This document shows positions 26,601-38,600 of a DNA stretch of 64,000 bases, piece after piece (positions within the stretch are counted from its first letter, which is position 1; each line of letters starts with the position of its first letter). Source of the DNA: Flavobacterium terrisoli (GTDB taxonomy: Bacteria; Bacteroidota; Bacteroidia; Flavobacteriales; Flavobacteriaceae); contig NZ_JARGNA010000003.1 of the NCBI RefSeq assembly GCF_030167905.1, positions 186,001 through 250,000 of the forward strand, read 5' to 3'. The notes under the pieces were generated by a model. The model was not told where the DNA came from. It ran no database searches and saw only the letters and a program-made list of their open reading frames with translations. The translations under genes were made by a program, and so were the position numbers.

Positions 26601-28961
26601 AATGTTACTTTTGCTTACACAGGATCAAATACCTATAGCATTTCAATCACCCGCTCGGGTGTTACCACTGTTTTGACAGGTAGAACTTTTGCAAGTGTTG
26701 CAGGAGGTTCAGTTCCTTCACAAATAGAATTCTTTAACAACAACGCCGGTGACGGAAGCACAAGAGATGTTTTCTTTAATAACTTAAATGTAAATTACCC
26801 TAAAATATTTGTGCAGCCTTCGACTGATACACAAACAGTTTGTCAGAATGCAGCAACTACAGCACTTTCAGTTACTGCCTATGGCGCTAATTTAGGATAT
26901 CAATGGTATAGTAACCCAGGGAATATTCTATTAGGAGGTGCAACATCATCTAGTTTTACACCACCAAGTGCTACTGCCGGAACCAATACCTATTATTGTG
27001 TAGTTAGTTATACAGGTTGTGGTACTGCACCAACACCTGCGACCAGTTCTTCTTCAGGAAACATAACTGTAAATCCTTCAGTGGGTACACCAAGTTTTAC
27101 GACGGGCTCAACTTCACTTTGTCAGGATGCACCTGATGAGACTTACACTGCAATAGCTTCAAATAGCACCGGTATTACTTATAGCGTTTCGCCGGTTGGA
27201 GCAGGAACAATTAATCCAACATCCGGTTTGATGAATTGGAATGCCAATTTTACAGGTCAGGCCACCATAACAGCCAGTGCAGCAGGTTGTAACGGACCAA
27301 CAACTTTTAATCGAATCGTTGACGTTTTACCTTCTGTTGGGACGCCTAGTTTTACTGCAGGTGCAACTGCGATATGTCAAAATGCTGCGAACGGGACTTA
27401 TACGGCTACTGCAACTAATGCTACAGGAGGAATCTTTTATGCTGTAGAACCGGAAGAAGCCGGAGTGATTAATGATGTAACCGGTGTAATGGATTGGGAT
27501 CCTGCTTTTACAGGGGAAGCCACGATAACAGCTTTTGCTTTTGGATGTAATGGTCCTACTACTGCTGATAGAGTAGTGACAGTTAGTACAAACCTAGCTT
27601 GGTATCGAGATTTTGATAACGATGGTTATGGTGATCTTAATAACAGCACGAGTAGTTGTACCCAACCTGTCGGTTATGTTGCCAATAGTACTGATTGTAA
27701 TGATTCAAATAATGCTATTCATCCAAATGCATTTGAGGTTTGTTTCAATGGTATCGATGATGACTGTGATGGATTTTTATCTGAAGGTTGTGCACCAGCC
27801 CTGACAAGTATCCTGCCAAGTTTCTGTGGCAATACTTTGTCAAAAGCCAAAGCAACCATCACGGCTTCGGCAGCCACCTATTCAGGTCCTTTTAGTGTGA
27901 CTTATTTATTCAGAATAACCAATTTGTCTACAAATACAACAGTTGATTTACCAAGAGCATTTAGAAATTTCAACTTGGGAATGACTAACATCATTGCTTA
28001 TGGAACTCAATATTCAGTAATAGTAGCTGCAGTTATCAATGGTGAGCAACAACCTTTCAGCGCACCTTGTTTAATCTCAACTCCCGGAGTGCCAACCACT
28101 AAATTGGTTCAGTGTGGTACAACCGCTACTTCAATGAGTTCTTCTATAGCTTGTAATTCTGTGAGTTATGCATTAGCTTATCAATTTGAGGTTTCCTTAG
28201 CCTCAAATCCTGGCGTTGTTAAGGAGTTTGAAAGACTTTACAATAACTTCTCAATGATAATGGCTGGTACTGCGCCAAATGCATTACCACTACTTTACGA
28301 TACTGATTATGTAGTTAGGGTAAGAGCAAAAGTATTGATTGACGGTGAAGAAGTTTGGGGAGCCTATGGTGATCCATGTACGGTAACCACGCCATTGGCG
28401 CCAGATGCTTTTATGGCTGCATGTGACGAAGACGGAATCACACCAGCAACTATGAGTACGATATTGTATGCCAATACAATCAACTATACCAGCATGTATC
28501 GTTTTACTTTAGTTAGTGAAGAGTTAGGATACAACCAATTTGTGGAGCATACGTTTAACAATTTCAGATTGAGTGATTTTGAAGCATTATCGCCTTTAAC
28601 TCCTGGCGCAACTTATTCCATCTTTGTTGATGTTCAGTTGTTTGGTAACTATTATCCTGGTAAAGATTGTCAGTTAATTGTTCCGTTCCCAGCCAAAACA
28701 AGAATGGTTGAAACAGAATTTGAAGTTAAAGCTTATCCAAACCCGTTTGCCAACAACTTCTTGATTGATGTGACGAGCGAAAGCGATTCACCGGTAAGCA
28801 TCAAAGTTTACGATATGGTTGGACGATTGGTTGATCAACAACAGTTTGGCGTTAACAACTTAGAGTCTTCGCCAATCGGAGACCAATACCCAAGCGGTGT
28901 TTACAATGTAGTAATCACACAAGACGAAACGGTAAAAACACTTCGTGTAGTGAAAAGATAA
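23670..28961 (+). CDS. giant T9SS surface protein with jelly-roll, Ig-like repeats and MopE-type motif
   Basis: 1763 aa. Signal peptide to about residue 42 (ending KKSFSQ). Residues about 43-290 look like a LamG-type jelly-roll. About 290-1310 hold Ig-like/PKD-like repeats of 80-100 residues, including two near-duplicate units (SQTITAP ... GGGTITSAANIQQITFTA). A second jelly-roll-like stretch lies near 850-1045. Residues about 1311-1375 are a MopE-type putative metal-binding motif ([33 protein letters not shown]). Three repeats of about 100 residues follow, starting at C1386, C1482 and C1585. A type A sorting domain begins near 1685 ([16 protein letters not shown]). Likely a large adhesin; the ligand is unknown. 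The last 1.36 kb is nearly identical to the third gene of this cassette. Confidence 0.9.
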   Translation: MEKKLLVQSSSQLCKLKSPGFFKAWLLMLVLITFSSKKSFSQTIEQFNYAAGTAALNAKNGGSGWCTSGSTNWFNTNTGLDIFNGTMAYSKNSLALSTLGTTFPSTGTGGQNNFRKITSYLGQGCGNNTYYISFLVRQKGGSNMNGYAGVSLFSSNLAACDAGTQAGTEQLIIGKRNGSGNVNWGFQIGNNINNGNNTGVAIDGTTRLIVVKISAGSGSTWSIRMWVDPALNNTLTDGQIGTAAGYCEYLNAGLSGSTCFDKFRIEGGGGSGIDLDEFRFSSTYTDVIPVQAPGISIGITSGANPVCSGTSVTFTATPTNGGTTPTYIWKKNGNAISGATGVTYTGVAGTDFVNTDQITCQVTQDVGTSGLTAQSTTSSAITMTVNTAVAITTNVTNGSACQGNSAVFSVAATGTGLGYKWQVNTGSGFVDCTAADGSGFTTNTFTTVATTGAMNGYVYQCLITGTAPCSGLTSASGTLTVVSNPTISVPPTTNACTAQGTASIVSSPAGVSSFAWYRVGSPDILLTNTTISGVTYSGATTATLSMSGLTVADNGAQFYVIGTGCGGNTATSGLSTLTINTTPSQTITAPASTCANSTGNLASVPNAGVGATYAWTIGGGTITSAANIQQITFTAGASGSVTLNCVVTANGCPSAGGQNTSVTINAIPSQTITAPGFVCGSSTGNLASVPVSAGGSYAWSITGGTITSATNIQQITFTANASGSVVLNCVVTSAQNCSSAGGQNTSIPITPATAVTGNPSKTPQSICLGGSATALSVTAVGSALTYQWYSNLNDSNSGGTLISGAVSASYTPTFSGGATLYYYCVVGGGCAPTSVPSDTSGPITFGGLPSDTANYTITNGGNQGLGFGPWAYSVSGSGGTFNGSSDIGTAWGIYANNGGSVTASRPFLVPLSSGNTVSFAFDNGGVDNVGSKVGVRLKNASNNVLTEFRFLQGVAQYSIADSATNDTGVNYTSTGLSNVTFAYTGSNTYSISITRSGVTTVLTGRTFASVAGGSVPSQIEFFNNNAGDGSTRDVFFNNLNVNYPKIFVQPSTDTQTVCQNAATTALSVTAYGANLGYQWYSNPGNILLGGATSSSFTPPSATAGTNTYYCVVSYTGCGTAPTPATSSSSGNITVNPSVGTPSFTTGSTSLCQDAPDETYTAIASNSTGITYSVSPVGAGTINPTSGLMNWNANFTGQATITASAAGCNGPTTFNRIVDVLPSVGTPSFTAGATAICQNAANGTYTATATNATGGIFYAVEPEEAGVINDVTGVMDWDPAFTGEATITAFAFGCNGPTTADRVVTVSTNLAWYRDFDNDGYGDLNNSTSSCTQPVGYVANSTDCNDSNNAIHPNAFEVCFNGIDDDCDGFLSEGCAPALTSILPSFCGNTLSKAKATITASAATYSGPFSVTYLFRITNLSTNTTVDLPRAFRNFNLGMTNIIAYGTQYSVIVAAVINGEQQPFSAPCLISTPGVPTTKLVQCGTTATSMSSSIACNSVSYALAYQFEVSLASNPGVVKEFERLYNNFSMIMAGTAPNALPLLYDTDYVVRVRAKVLIDGEEVWGAYGDPCTVTTPLAPDAFMAACDEDGITPATMSTILYANTINYTSMYRFTLVSEELGYNQFVEHTFNNFRLSDFEALSPLTPGATYSIFVDVQLFGNYYPGKDCQLIVPFPAKTRMVETEFEVKAYPNPFANNFLIDVTSESDSPVSIKVYDMVGRLVDQQQFGVNNLESSPIGDQYPSGVYNVVITQDETVKTLRVVKR
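27600..28961 (+). repeat. 1.36-kb direct repeat, copy A
   Basis: Aligns without gaps to 38601-39962 (offset 11001). I counted 18 mismatches up to about 28918 and then 11 in the last 42 bases, so near-identity ends abruptly just before the stop codon. It encodes the MopE motif, the three-repeat module and the sorting domain. Confidence 0.9.
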
Positions 28962-28980
28962 AAGTTCAGTTTTGAAAATT

Positions 28981-29011
28981 AAAATCCCGGCCATTTGGTC
29001 GGGATTTTTTT
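28981..29011 (+). terminator. Rho-independent terminator
   Basis: Eleven-bp stem AAATCCCGGCC/GGTCGGGATTT with one wobble, an ATTT loop and a T7 run. Confidence 0.92.
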
Positions 29012-29145
29012 GTTTTTGGATTGTTGAAAAGCAGAATGTACTACTCGTATTTGGAAAAAAATACAAAAAAAATCAACCATTTACCCTTTTTGACGATTTT
29101 TTTAGCTGATGCAAGGAGAAATTAGTTCTCAATAAAAGTTCTATA

Positions 29146-29153
29146 TATTTTTG
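29146..29153 (+). promoter_or_regulatory. -7 promoter element candidate of the second giant adhesin gene
   Basis: TATTTTTG, a TAnnTTTG match, 102 nt before the ATG at 29256. No -33 TTG is seen. Confidence 0.4.
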
Positions 29154-29255
29154 AATTGTAATTATTTATCAATAAGATATTTATAGTAATCTAGATTGAC
29201 ATTGATTTCAAGAATATTTTGCCCAAAAGAATATTAACGTTTAAAAATACCTACA

Positions 29256-32200
29256 ATGAGAACAATTTTACCCTTTTTGAAAATGTATAATAGAGTACTT
29301 ATAATTGCTTTATTATTTTTTAGCACTTCAGGCTTTGCAACTACTTTTTATCTGAAGAACGCTAATGTAGCTACAGCAAATGTGGTTACGAGTTGGAATA
29401 CCGATTCTAGTGGCGGAGGTGCAGGCTCAAATGCGGTCGCAGGTGACTTTGCAAATACGGCACATATTTGGGTTATTCTAAGTGGCCAAAATGCAATTTT
29501 TGCAAACAACACTACAACCACTATAGCCGGTACCCTACAGATTAACGGTACATTGCAAGTGGCAAATAATCCCTCAAACAATATTAGTACAACCTTAAAT
29601 GCTACCGGGACGGTAATATTTAGTGCTGTCAGTACCAGTCAGGTTACTTTGTCTAATGCCGGTGGTAATGGTTTAACTACGTTTGCTTTAGGTGCCTCCG
29701 GGACTTTACGAACGCCTAATATCAATGGTGTTTTTGGAACCTCATGTTCTTTCGCGCCTATTGGTACTAAATCTGCAGTTACTTTGCCTGCAACTGCTTC
29801 TTATGAATTTAATGGAACGGCTAATCAATCTACCACAGGCTTGCCGGCAACAGTAAATAATCTTATTATCAATAATACCGGAGGAACGAATACTACGAAT
29901 GTGGTTTCGTTGGCTCAGAGTACAGTTGTTACTACGACGCTGACTATGACTTTAGGAAATCTGAATATTGGTAATTTCAATGCAACTGTCGGTAATATTG
30001 CTATTTCATCAGCCTCGTCTTCCAAAATGGTTATTGCATCAGGAACAGGTGAATTGAGAAAACGATTTACAGCCAATGGTGCTTTTACCTTTCCCGTTGG
30101 AGACAATAATGGTACTACAGAATATTCTCCAATTACTTTAACAGTAACCGGCACTTCTTATACCAATGCTTATTTAGGAGTAAGAGTTACTAATGCCAAA
30201 CATCCAAGTAATAACAGCGTAACACATTTTTTAAATAGATATTGGAGTGTAACACAATCTGGTATAAATACGGGTGCAGCTTCTTCTTCTGCAACTTATG
30301 TCAATGCTGATGTTTCGGTTTCAGAAACAGATATTTCAGCGGCACGATTGCAAGGAACATTTAACCAAAGTACAAACCCTTGGGAAAAATATGGTGCATT
30401 AGGGAGTAATACCTTAACCACAACTAGTGAGACGGTTACGGCAGGACAGACTACAGCATTCACCGGGATTACAGCTGCAAATCCAACGGTAGCAATATTA
30501 GGAGGAAATGTTACTGTATGTCAAAATGCTAATACAATCTTAACCGCAGATACAACAGGAGATACACCTTTTGCCTATTCTTGGACTGGTTTAATTTCGG
30601 GAAGCAACACTATTGCTGCAGTAACCGCCAATACGGCTACGCCGGGTGGTCCTAATTCTTATAGTGTAACCGTTTTAGACGGGAATGGAATATCAGCAAC
30701 AAGTGCTTCTGTAGATGTAACTGTAACAGCAAATTCAACGCCAACAGTTTCTTTGGCAAGTGATGATGGAGATAATTCATTTTGTGAAGGCACTAATGTT
30801 ACGTTTACGGCTACAGCCGGAAACATCGCAGGCGGAACAGTAACATACGATTTTAAAGTGGATGGAAATAGTGTTCAATCGAGTGCTTCTAATATCTACG
30901 CAACAACAAGTTTGACAAACGGACAAGCAGTGACTGTTGATATTACGGTATCCGGTGGCACTTGTTTGACTACTAACTTGGCAAGCAGCAACAGCATCAG
31001 CAATTCAGTAATAGCCAATGTTACTTGGTATTTAGATTCCGATGGTGATGGTTATGGTAATCCGAATAGTACAACCAGTTATTGTACACAACCGTTTGGC
31101 TATGTCGCCGATAATACAGATTGTGATGATTCAAGTGATTCGGTCTATCCGGGAGCAGCAGAAATCTGTTTCAATGGGGTTGATGATGATTGTGATGGCT
31201 CTCTTTATAACGGTTGCTCACCGGCATTTACTAATATAATACCTAGTTTCAATGGCAGTACTTTATTAAAAGCAAGATCAACTATTACAGCTTCAATTGC
31301 ATCTTATTCAGGCCCGTTTGCAGTGACTTATTTATTCAGAATAACCAATTTATCTGCAACACCACAAGTTACAGTTGATTTGCCAAGAGCTTTCAGAAAC
31401 TTTAATTTAGGGATGACAAGTATTCTTGCTTATGATAGTCAGTACTCCGTGATGGTAGCCGCAGTTGTGAATGGTGAGCAACAACCTTTCAGCGCTCCAT
31501 GTATCATCTCAACACCAGGTGTTCCAACAACCAAACTAGTTCAATGTGGAATAACACCAACATCAATGACTTCAGCTATCCCGTGTAATTCTGTGCCTAA
31601 TGTTGTAGGGTATCAGTTTGAAGTAGCACTGGCGTCAAATCCTGGTGTTGTTAAAGAGTTTTTCAGACTCTATAATAACTTTTCAATGCAGTTGATTACG
31701 AATGCTCCATCTAATGTGCCATTGCTTTATAATACAAATTATATAGTTAGGGTAAAAGCAAAAGTATTGATTGATGGCGAAGAAGTTTTTGGAGCCTATG
31801 GTGATCCATGTACGGTTACCACTCCAAATGCACCGGAAGCATTCATGGTTGCCTGTGATGAAGACGGCATTGAGCCGGCGAGTTTGACTACAGTATTGTA
31901 TGCGGGTCATATTCCATATACAACGATGTATAGATTTACATTGTATAATGAAGCGCTTGATTACAATGAGTCTATTGAGCATTCGTTTAATACTTTCAGA
32001 TTGAGTGACTTTGATGCGATAACACCTTTGGTTCAGGGAGAAACCTATTCGATTACAGTAGACGCCATGATTTTTGGCAACTATTATCCAGGAAAGGATT
32101 GTCAAATAATAGTGCCGTTCTCTGCCAAAACAAGATGGCTTGACTCGCCATTTGAAGTTAAGGCTTATCCGAATCCATTTGCCAATACCTTCCTGATTAA

Positions 32201-32393
32201 TGTAGCGACTGAAAGTAATTCACCGGTCAGTATTAAAGTCTATGATATGATTGGCAGATTGGTTGACCAGCAAACGAATGAAGTGACAAATCTGGAGAAT
32301 TTACCAATAGGATCACAATACCCAAGTGGTGTTTACAATGTAATCATTACTCAGGATGAGCAGGTGAAGACACTTCGTGTGGTAAAAAGATAA
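29256..32393 (+). CDS. T9SS surface protein, second of the giant adhesin cassette
   Basis: 1045 aa. Signal peptide to about residue 28 (ending TSGFA); an internal Met at residue 10 is an alternative start. Residues about 30-400 are beta-rich and Asn/Thr-rich and look like a beta-helix passenger. Ig-like repeats follow to about 590. A MopE-type motif lies at about 591-655 ([33 protein letters not shown]). The same three-repeat Cys-containing module as in its neighbours follows, then a sorting domain from about 965 ([16 protein letters not shown]). Its C-terminal half is homologous to both neighbours but clearly diverged, so it did not share their recent exchange. The ligand is unknown. Confidence 0.9.
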   Translation: MRTILPFLKMYNRVLIIALLFFSTSGFATTFYLKNANVATANVVTSWNTDSSGGGAGSNAVAGDFANTAHIWVILSGQNAIFANNTTTTIAGTLQINGTLQVANNPSNNISTTLNATGTVIFSAVSTSQVTLSNAGGNGLTTFALGASGTLRTPNINGVFGTSCSFAPIGTKSAVTLPATASYEFNGTANQSTTGLPATVNNLIINNTGGTNTTNVVSLAQSTVVTTTLTMTLGNLNIGNFNATVGNIAISSASSSKMVIASGTGELRKRFTANGAFTFPVGDNNGTTEYSPITLTVTGTSYTNAYLGVRVTNAKHPSNNSVTHFLNRYWSVTQSGINTGAASSSATYVNADVSVSETDISAARLQGTFNQSTNPWEKYGALGSNTLTTTSETVTAGQTTAFTGITAANPTVAILGGNVTVCQNANTILTADTTGDTPFAYSWTGLISGSNTIAAVTANTATPGGPNSYSVTVLDGNGISATSASVDVTVTANSTPTVSLASDDGDNSFCEGTNVTFTATAGNIAGGTVTYDFKVDGNSVQSSASNIYATTSLTNGQAVTVDITVSGGTCLTTNLASSNSISNSVIANVTWYLDSDGDGYGNPNSTTSYCTQPFGYVADNTDCDDSSDSVYPGAAEICFNGVDDDCDGSLYNGCSPAFTNIIPSFNGSTLLKARSTITASIASYSGPFAVTYLFRITNLSATPQVTVDLPRAFRNFNLGMTSILAYDSQYSVMVAAVVNGEQQPFSAPCIISTPGVPTTKLVQCGITPTSMTSAIPCNSVPNVVGYQFEVALASNPGVVKEFFRLYNNFSMQLITNAPSNVPLLYNTNYIVRVKAKVLIDGEEVFGAYGDPCTVTTPNAPEAFMVACDEDGIEPASLTTVLYAGHIPYTTMYRFTLYNEALDYNESIEHSFNTFRLSDFDAITPLVQGETYSITVDAMIFGNYYPGKDCQIIVPFSAKTRWLDSPFEVKAYPNPFANTFLINVATESNSPVSIKVYDMIGRLVDQQTNEVTNLENLPIGSQYPSGVYNVIITQDEQVKTLRVVKR
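31024..32393 (+). repeat. diverged copy of the C-terminal module, copy B
   Basis: Homologous to 27600-28961 and 38601-39962 over the whole module, but with many third-position and amino-acid differences and a few extra codons ([12 protein letters not shown] against [10 protein letters not shown]). Confidence 0.85.
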
Positions 32394-32416
32394 TGATTAT
32401 TTAACTTATGAAAATT

Positions 32417-32445
32417 AATCCCTGCCTAACGGTGGGGATTTTTTT
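32417..32445 (+). terminator. Rho-independent terminator
   Basis: Ten-bp stem AATCCCTGCC/GGTGGGGATT with two wobbles, a TAAC loop and a T run. Confidence 0.88.
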
Positions 32446-32626
32446 ATGGTTTTCCGTAGTGTTTTAAGCCTAATTTTAAAAAAAGGATAGCAAAATTTCC
32501 CAACTTCATTTTTGGAAGCATATTCTTACTTGTGGTTATTAACTCAATCGATGTAATGCCGATAAACTACAAAAAAAATCGACTAACGAACGGTTTGTAA
32601 TTGGTTAACAATTAGTTAATCTTTTT

Positions 32627-32659
32627 TTGTTTTCAAAACACTTTTATTGTTTAGATTTG
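32627..32659 (+). promoter_or_regulatory. promoter candidate of the third giant adhesin gene
   Basis: TTG at 32627-32629 and TAGATTTG at 32652-32659, 22 nt apart; the -7 box is 22 nt before the ATG. Confidence 0.55.
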
Positions 32660-32681
32660 TTACTGCTTTAAACTTTTTTAT

Positions 32682-35600
32682 ATGAAAAATATTTTACTTT
32701 TTAGAAAGCCATCGTTGCTTTCGTTTTTAAGTTTTGCTTTGTTAATGTTGCTTTTACCCGGACAAGGATTTGGGCAAACTACTCTTGTAGGTTGGGATGG
32801 ATCTAGTGCCACTGCAACAACTGGTATAGCAATTAATAATACAAGACAATTTACGGCGGTTGGAGGTCCAACTGTCACTGTGAATTCTGCAACTTGTACT
32901 AAAAGTTTTTCAGCTAGTGGTTGGGACGCTGGTAGTGGAACCAAATATTGGCAGGCTGCAAGTATAAATACCGTTGGTTATACAACCATTAAGTTGACAA
33001 ATACAACCCGTTCATCAGGGACCGGTCCTAGAGATTTCAAAGTTCAATATAATTTAGGAGCAGGATGGGTAGATGCATCTATAACTTATGCTATTACCAG
33101 TACTGCTTGTACGGTTTCAGTCAATAATGTTACTTTGCCGGCTGCCTGTGAAAATCAAACTTCAGTATCATTACGTTGGATTATGACTTCTAATACGCAA
33201 TCTGGTTCAGCTTCAGCTGTTGCTGCTGCTGGTACATCTCAAATAACAGCTATTAGTATAACAGGAGTTCCAAATCCAACTCCAACGACAACTTCAATTA
33301 CACCTAGTTCAGCTACAGCCGGAGGTGCCGGTTTTGCTTTAACGGTAAATGGGACTAATTTTATTAACGGTTTATCTACTGTTACTTGGAATGGTGCCAA
33401 TAGAACTACAACTTTTGTCAGTGCGACAGAATTAACTGCTACAATTCCGAATACGGATATTGCAAGTGCGGGAAGCGCTAGCATTGGCGTTACAACAACA
33501 GGCGCAGCGAGTGTTTCAAATACACAGACATTTACAATAAATTCAGCCGGCGTGCCTACTTTAGTTGTTACAGGAAATACAGCTCATGGGACAATTTGTC
33601 TTAACAGTTCAACACCCACTAAAACTTATACGATTACTAATAACGGATCATTAGCATCCAATGTAGTGGTTAGTTCAGATAATCCCGAGTTCGTCGTAAC
33701 TAATTTGTCTTCTAATACTATAAACGGATCTGGTGGCACTGCTACTTATGATGTTACTTTTACCCCTACTAATTTTGGGGCAAGAACTGCAACCATATCA
33801 GTTTATTATGATACAAGTACTTTAGGGACAACCAGTTCATTAACAGGCACAGGAGTTTCTCCGGTGGTACAGTCTGTGACATCAATCGGAGCTACAAGTG
33901 TTGTAAATACAACTGCTACATTAAATGGAGACGCTACTTTTGGCATTTGTCCTAATACAACGGCTAAAGGATTTGTTTACTCAAAAGATGGTGACGATAC
34001 TGATCCACAGGTTGGAGATGCCTTGGTTACTAATGTACCTGTAACTCCTTTAGGCTCAGGAGGAGCTTATTCAACTCCACTGACAGGATTAACACCAAAT
34101 ACTTTATATCATTTCAGAGCTTATGTTTATGATGGTTCAACTTATGCCTATAGTAGTTTACAATCTTTTACTACTTTACAGGTTGCTTCAAAATTGGCTT
34201 TTGGGGTAACCCCACCAACATCAGGTTCATCCTTAAATAATTTAGCTTCTTTTACTGTAGTAGCCCAAAGACCTGATAATTCTATCGATACAGAATATAC
34301 AGGAACGGTAACTTTAGTAAAAGGAACAGTAAGCGGTTCAGCCAATTTATCAGGAAATGTTATTGCAGCTGTGGGTGGTACAGCTACTTTCAGCGGTGTT
34401 CAGTTTGACGCACCCGGGACATTTACCCTTACGGCAACAGCATCAGGTTTGACATCTTCTGCAGCGAGTAGCAATATCACAATTACGCTGGCTAATGCCT
34501 CGGCAATTGTATGGAATGCTGCTTCATCAGGTACATGGTTGACTCCTGGGAATTGGAATCCAACAACTTTACCATCTTCAACCACTACCGCTCAATTTGC
34601 TGGTGTTGGGACCAATACCACAATTGGGATGAATATGAATGGTATTTCTTTAGCCAATAGAACCATTGGAGCAATTGAATTTGCAAGTAGTGCCACATTG
34701 GCCAAAACGATTACCAATAGTTCTACAGGAACATCAAATGACCTAATATTGAATGGAGTTGTGGTAAATGGTATGCCTAATGTTATTTTAAGAAACAACA
34801 GTTCAGTAGGGATGACAATAGCACAAACAACAACTCAAGCAATAGGAGTTGTATTGGGTAATACTACAAATAACAATATTAATATTGATGGTACAGGGAA
34901 TATAACCATAGGCTCACTAATTAGTGGGGGTGCTTCTAATCCTTTAACCAAAGGCGGTTCAGGTGCGGGAGTGTTAATTTTAACCAATCCGGGTAATACC
35001 TATACAGGAACTACAACAGTTACAGCAGGAGAATTAAGATTGAATCCTTCAAATACCACGGCTACTTTTGCTTCGCCGGTTGTCTTGAATGGAGGTACAC
35101 TTGGTACTACAAATATAGCTGCAAGCACAACGCTTACCAGCTCATCAACTTTAGGTTTAACAGAATCATCAACGATTGCATTAGGTGCTAATGCACACTC
35201 TTTGAGATTTGCGGCTAGTAATGGCGTTTCTTGGACACCATCAAAAACAATCACAATTACCGGTTGGACAGGAACAGCAGGAGCTTCAGGAACCGCAAGT
35301 AAAATATTTGTTGGTACTTCAGCAAGTGGTTTGACCGTTGCTCAACTAGATGCGATTACGTTCCAAGGCCATACCAGTGGTACTATGATATTAAGTACAG
35401 GTGAGATTGTACCAAAATTACCATCTTATACTGTAACTTATGATGCCAATGGCGGGACAGGTTCACAAACAGATCCAAGCAGTCCTTATGTTTCAGGGTC
35501 AACGGTAACGGTTTTAGGACTTGGTTCTATTACCAGAACAGGCTTTACATTTACAGGTTGGAATACAGCAGCCAATGGAAGCGGTACATCTTATGCTCCA

Positions 35601-38600
35601 AATGTCACTTTTACTATTTCAGGAAACACAACCTTATTTGCCCAATGGATTGTTACAACTTATACCGTAACTTATGATAATAATACAGGTACCGGTTCAC
35701 AATCTGACCCGAATAGCCCTTATGTAACGGGTTCAACGGTAACGGTGCTAGGTGCGGGTTCAATGGCAAAAACAGGTTATACCTTTGCAGGATGGAATAC
35801 AGTAGCTAATGGAAGCGGAACTTCTTATGCTCCTAATGACACTTTTACAATTCTTGCCAATACCACTTTGTTTGCACAATGGAATATCAATAGTTATTCC
35901 CTAACTTATGACAGCAATGGTGGAACAGGAACACAAACGGATCCTAATAGTCCATACAACTACAATACAAGCGCAACGGTACTTGGCATTGGTTCAGTAG
36001 TTAACCCAGGGTTCAGTTTCACTACCTGGAACACACAAGCTGATGGTTTAGGAACTGATTACAACCCGGGTTCAAGCATAACGATGACAGCAGATACAGT
36101 TTTGTATGCTCAGTGGATTTCGTTGGCGGCACCTAGTTGTCCGGATGCAACAAATATAACGCCGACAGCTGCTCAAATAGTATGTCAAGGAAATGCTTCT
36201 AATCAATTAACAGCCAACATTACATTGGCAGGAACAACAGGAACACCAACATTATCTTACCAATGGTATTATAATGCTACGAATTCTAATTTAGTTTCAA
36301 CAGCTACCTTAATTTCAGGAGCTACTAGTGCTACTTATACACCGTTGTCTACTTCAGCAGAAATAGGAACGCGTTATTATTTCTGTGTGGGATATGCTAC
36401 AGACAATAGTTGTGCTCAAACCAATGGGACACAAACGCTTGCTTCAAATGCAGTAAGTGTACACGTTGAGGGAACTCCGGCTACGCCAACCATTTCAGCA
36501 GGAAGTGCTACTACTTTTTGTGCTGGCGGAAGTGTTGTTTTAACCTCTAGTTCAGCAACCGGAAATACATGGTCAACCACAGAGACTACTCCAAGTATTA
36601 CAGTTTCCGCTTCAGGAAGTTATACGGTTACGGTAACTGTTAATGGTTGTCCAAGTGCAGCTTCATTGCCAACAACGGTAACTGTTAATCCATTACCGGC
36701 AGCACCAACAATTACGCCAAGTGGTTCAGTGACAGTATGTGCAGGAGAAAGTATTACTTTATCTTCGAGTTCAGCTACCGGAAATGTTTGGTCAACAACT
36801 GCAACTACACAAGATATTACTGTAAGTTCAACAGGAACTTACACGGTACACTTTGTTGATGGTAACGGATGTTCAAGCCCTGAATCAGCAGGAACTACGG
36901 TTACTGTAGCTTCATCGTTAGTGGTTGGAACAGTGGCTAATTTAGTTGTTCCAACACCTGGTCCACATGTAGTGATTAGTCAGGTTTATGGTGGAGGTGG
37001 AAATTCAGGTGCCACTCATAGAAATGATTTTGTTGAATTGTTTAATCCAACTACTTCTTCTGTAAATTTAGCAGGATATTCGATTCAATATGCCTCAGCA
37101 ACGAGCACTACTAACTTTGCAGTTGCTACTATAGCAAGTGGAACCATAGCACCAGGTAAATATTTTCTTGTTCAATTAGCTTCAGGGGGTGCAGTAGGTG
37201 CATTACTAACTGGTGTTGATGCAGACTTAAGTGCAAGTGGTGTTAATATGAGTGCTACAACTGGTAAAGTTGCCTTGGTAAGTAATAATACACCAATAAC
37301 CGGAGCTTGTCCATCAGTAGGAGCGATAGTTGATTACGTTGGATTCGGTACTACTGCAAACTGTGCTGAAGGTACCAGAACAGCTGCGCCATCTGCTACA
37401 TTATCAATTATTAGAACTAATCCATGTGTAGATAATAACACTAACAGTCTTGAATTTGCAACAGGAACTCCAAACCCTAGAAATAGTGGAACTGCAGCTT
37501 CACCATGTACTTCAAGTGCTCCAACAGAAAGTATTTGTAGTGGTGCAACACCAAGTGCTGTATCAGTTTCAAATGCGACTGGAAGTACTGGGACATATAC
37601 TTATCAATGGTACAGTTTCAACGGACTTACAACAGCACCAACAGGATCTACTATTCCTGTGGGATGGACTTTAGTAGGTTCTGGCCAATCTTTTAGCCCT
37701 TCAGCTTTGACTCAAAGTACTACTTTTGCGTGTTATATAACACCTACAACTTGCGCTACCGGAGCTTGGGCAAATAGCCAACGTCAGGTAACTGTTAATG
37801 CATTGCCAACAGCTGCCATTGCAGAAACTGATGCTTCAGGAGCGGCAAATGACAATAATATCTGTTCAGGCGGATCAGCTACTTTAACAGCAAGTGGTGG
37901 AACTTCTTACTCCTGGAATACTGTTCCTGTACAAACTACAGCTGCTATTGTAGTATCTCCAACAACAGATACAACTTATACCGTAACAGTAACCAATGCA
38001 GCCGGTTGTTCTTCAACTTCACAAGCTACGATTACAGTTTCTCCTTCGCCTACAGCAGCGATTACACCAAGCGGTCCAACTACATTTTATGCAGGTGGAA
38101 GCGTTACTTTAACAGCGAGTGGCAGTACTTCATATTCTTGGGATACAGCACCAGTACAAACGACTGCTGCGATTATCGTATCACCATCGACTACGACTAC
38201 TTATACTGTAACCGTAACGAATGCAAGTGGTTGCTCAGATACAGAACAAATCACAGTAACGGTTAATCCGTTGCCAACTTTCACAAGCATCGTTCAGTTC
38301 TATGATCCGATACCACCTTGTAGTGGTGTTGAAGATGCCTTTTTTGATGTAAACGGACTTTTACCGAACACATTCAATACGTTATATTATACGATTAATA
38401 ACGGTCCTGTGGCATCAATAAATTTAGATATGTCAAACCCAGGAGGATATGTTGGATTCACTTTACCGGTGACATCTGTTAACAACGGTCAAATTTTGAG
38501 AGTAACTTCTATTGAAATAACAGGTGCTCCAGAATCTAATGTTGTTATAGCTCCAAGTGGTAATAGCGCCATTGCCTTAGCTGTAACAACTATGGCTACC

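Noticed and set aside
27613-27804. Alternative-frame ORFs over the MopE motif (also near 31042-31239 and 38614-38805)
   Set aside because: They lie wholly inside the T9SS genes in another frame, and recur only because the coding sequence is homologous.
35424-36120. CRISPR-like regularly spaced repeats
   Set aside because: Period of about 230 bp, in-frame, encoding InlB-type repeats; no short direct repeats with unique spacers.
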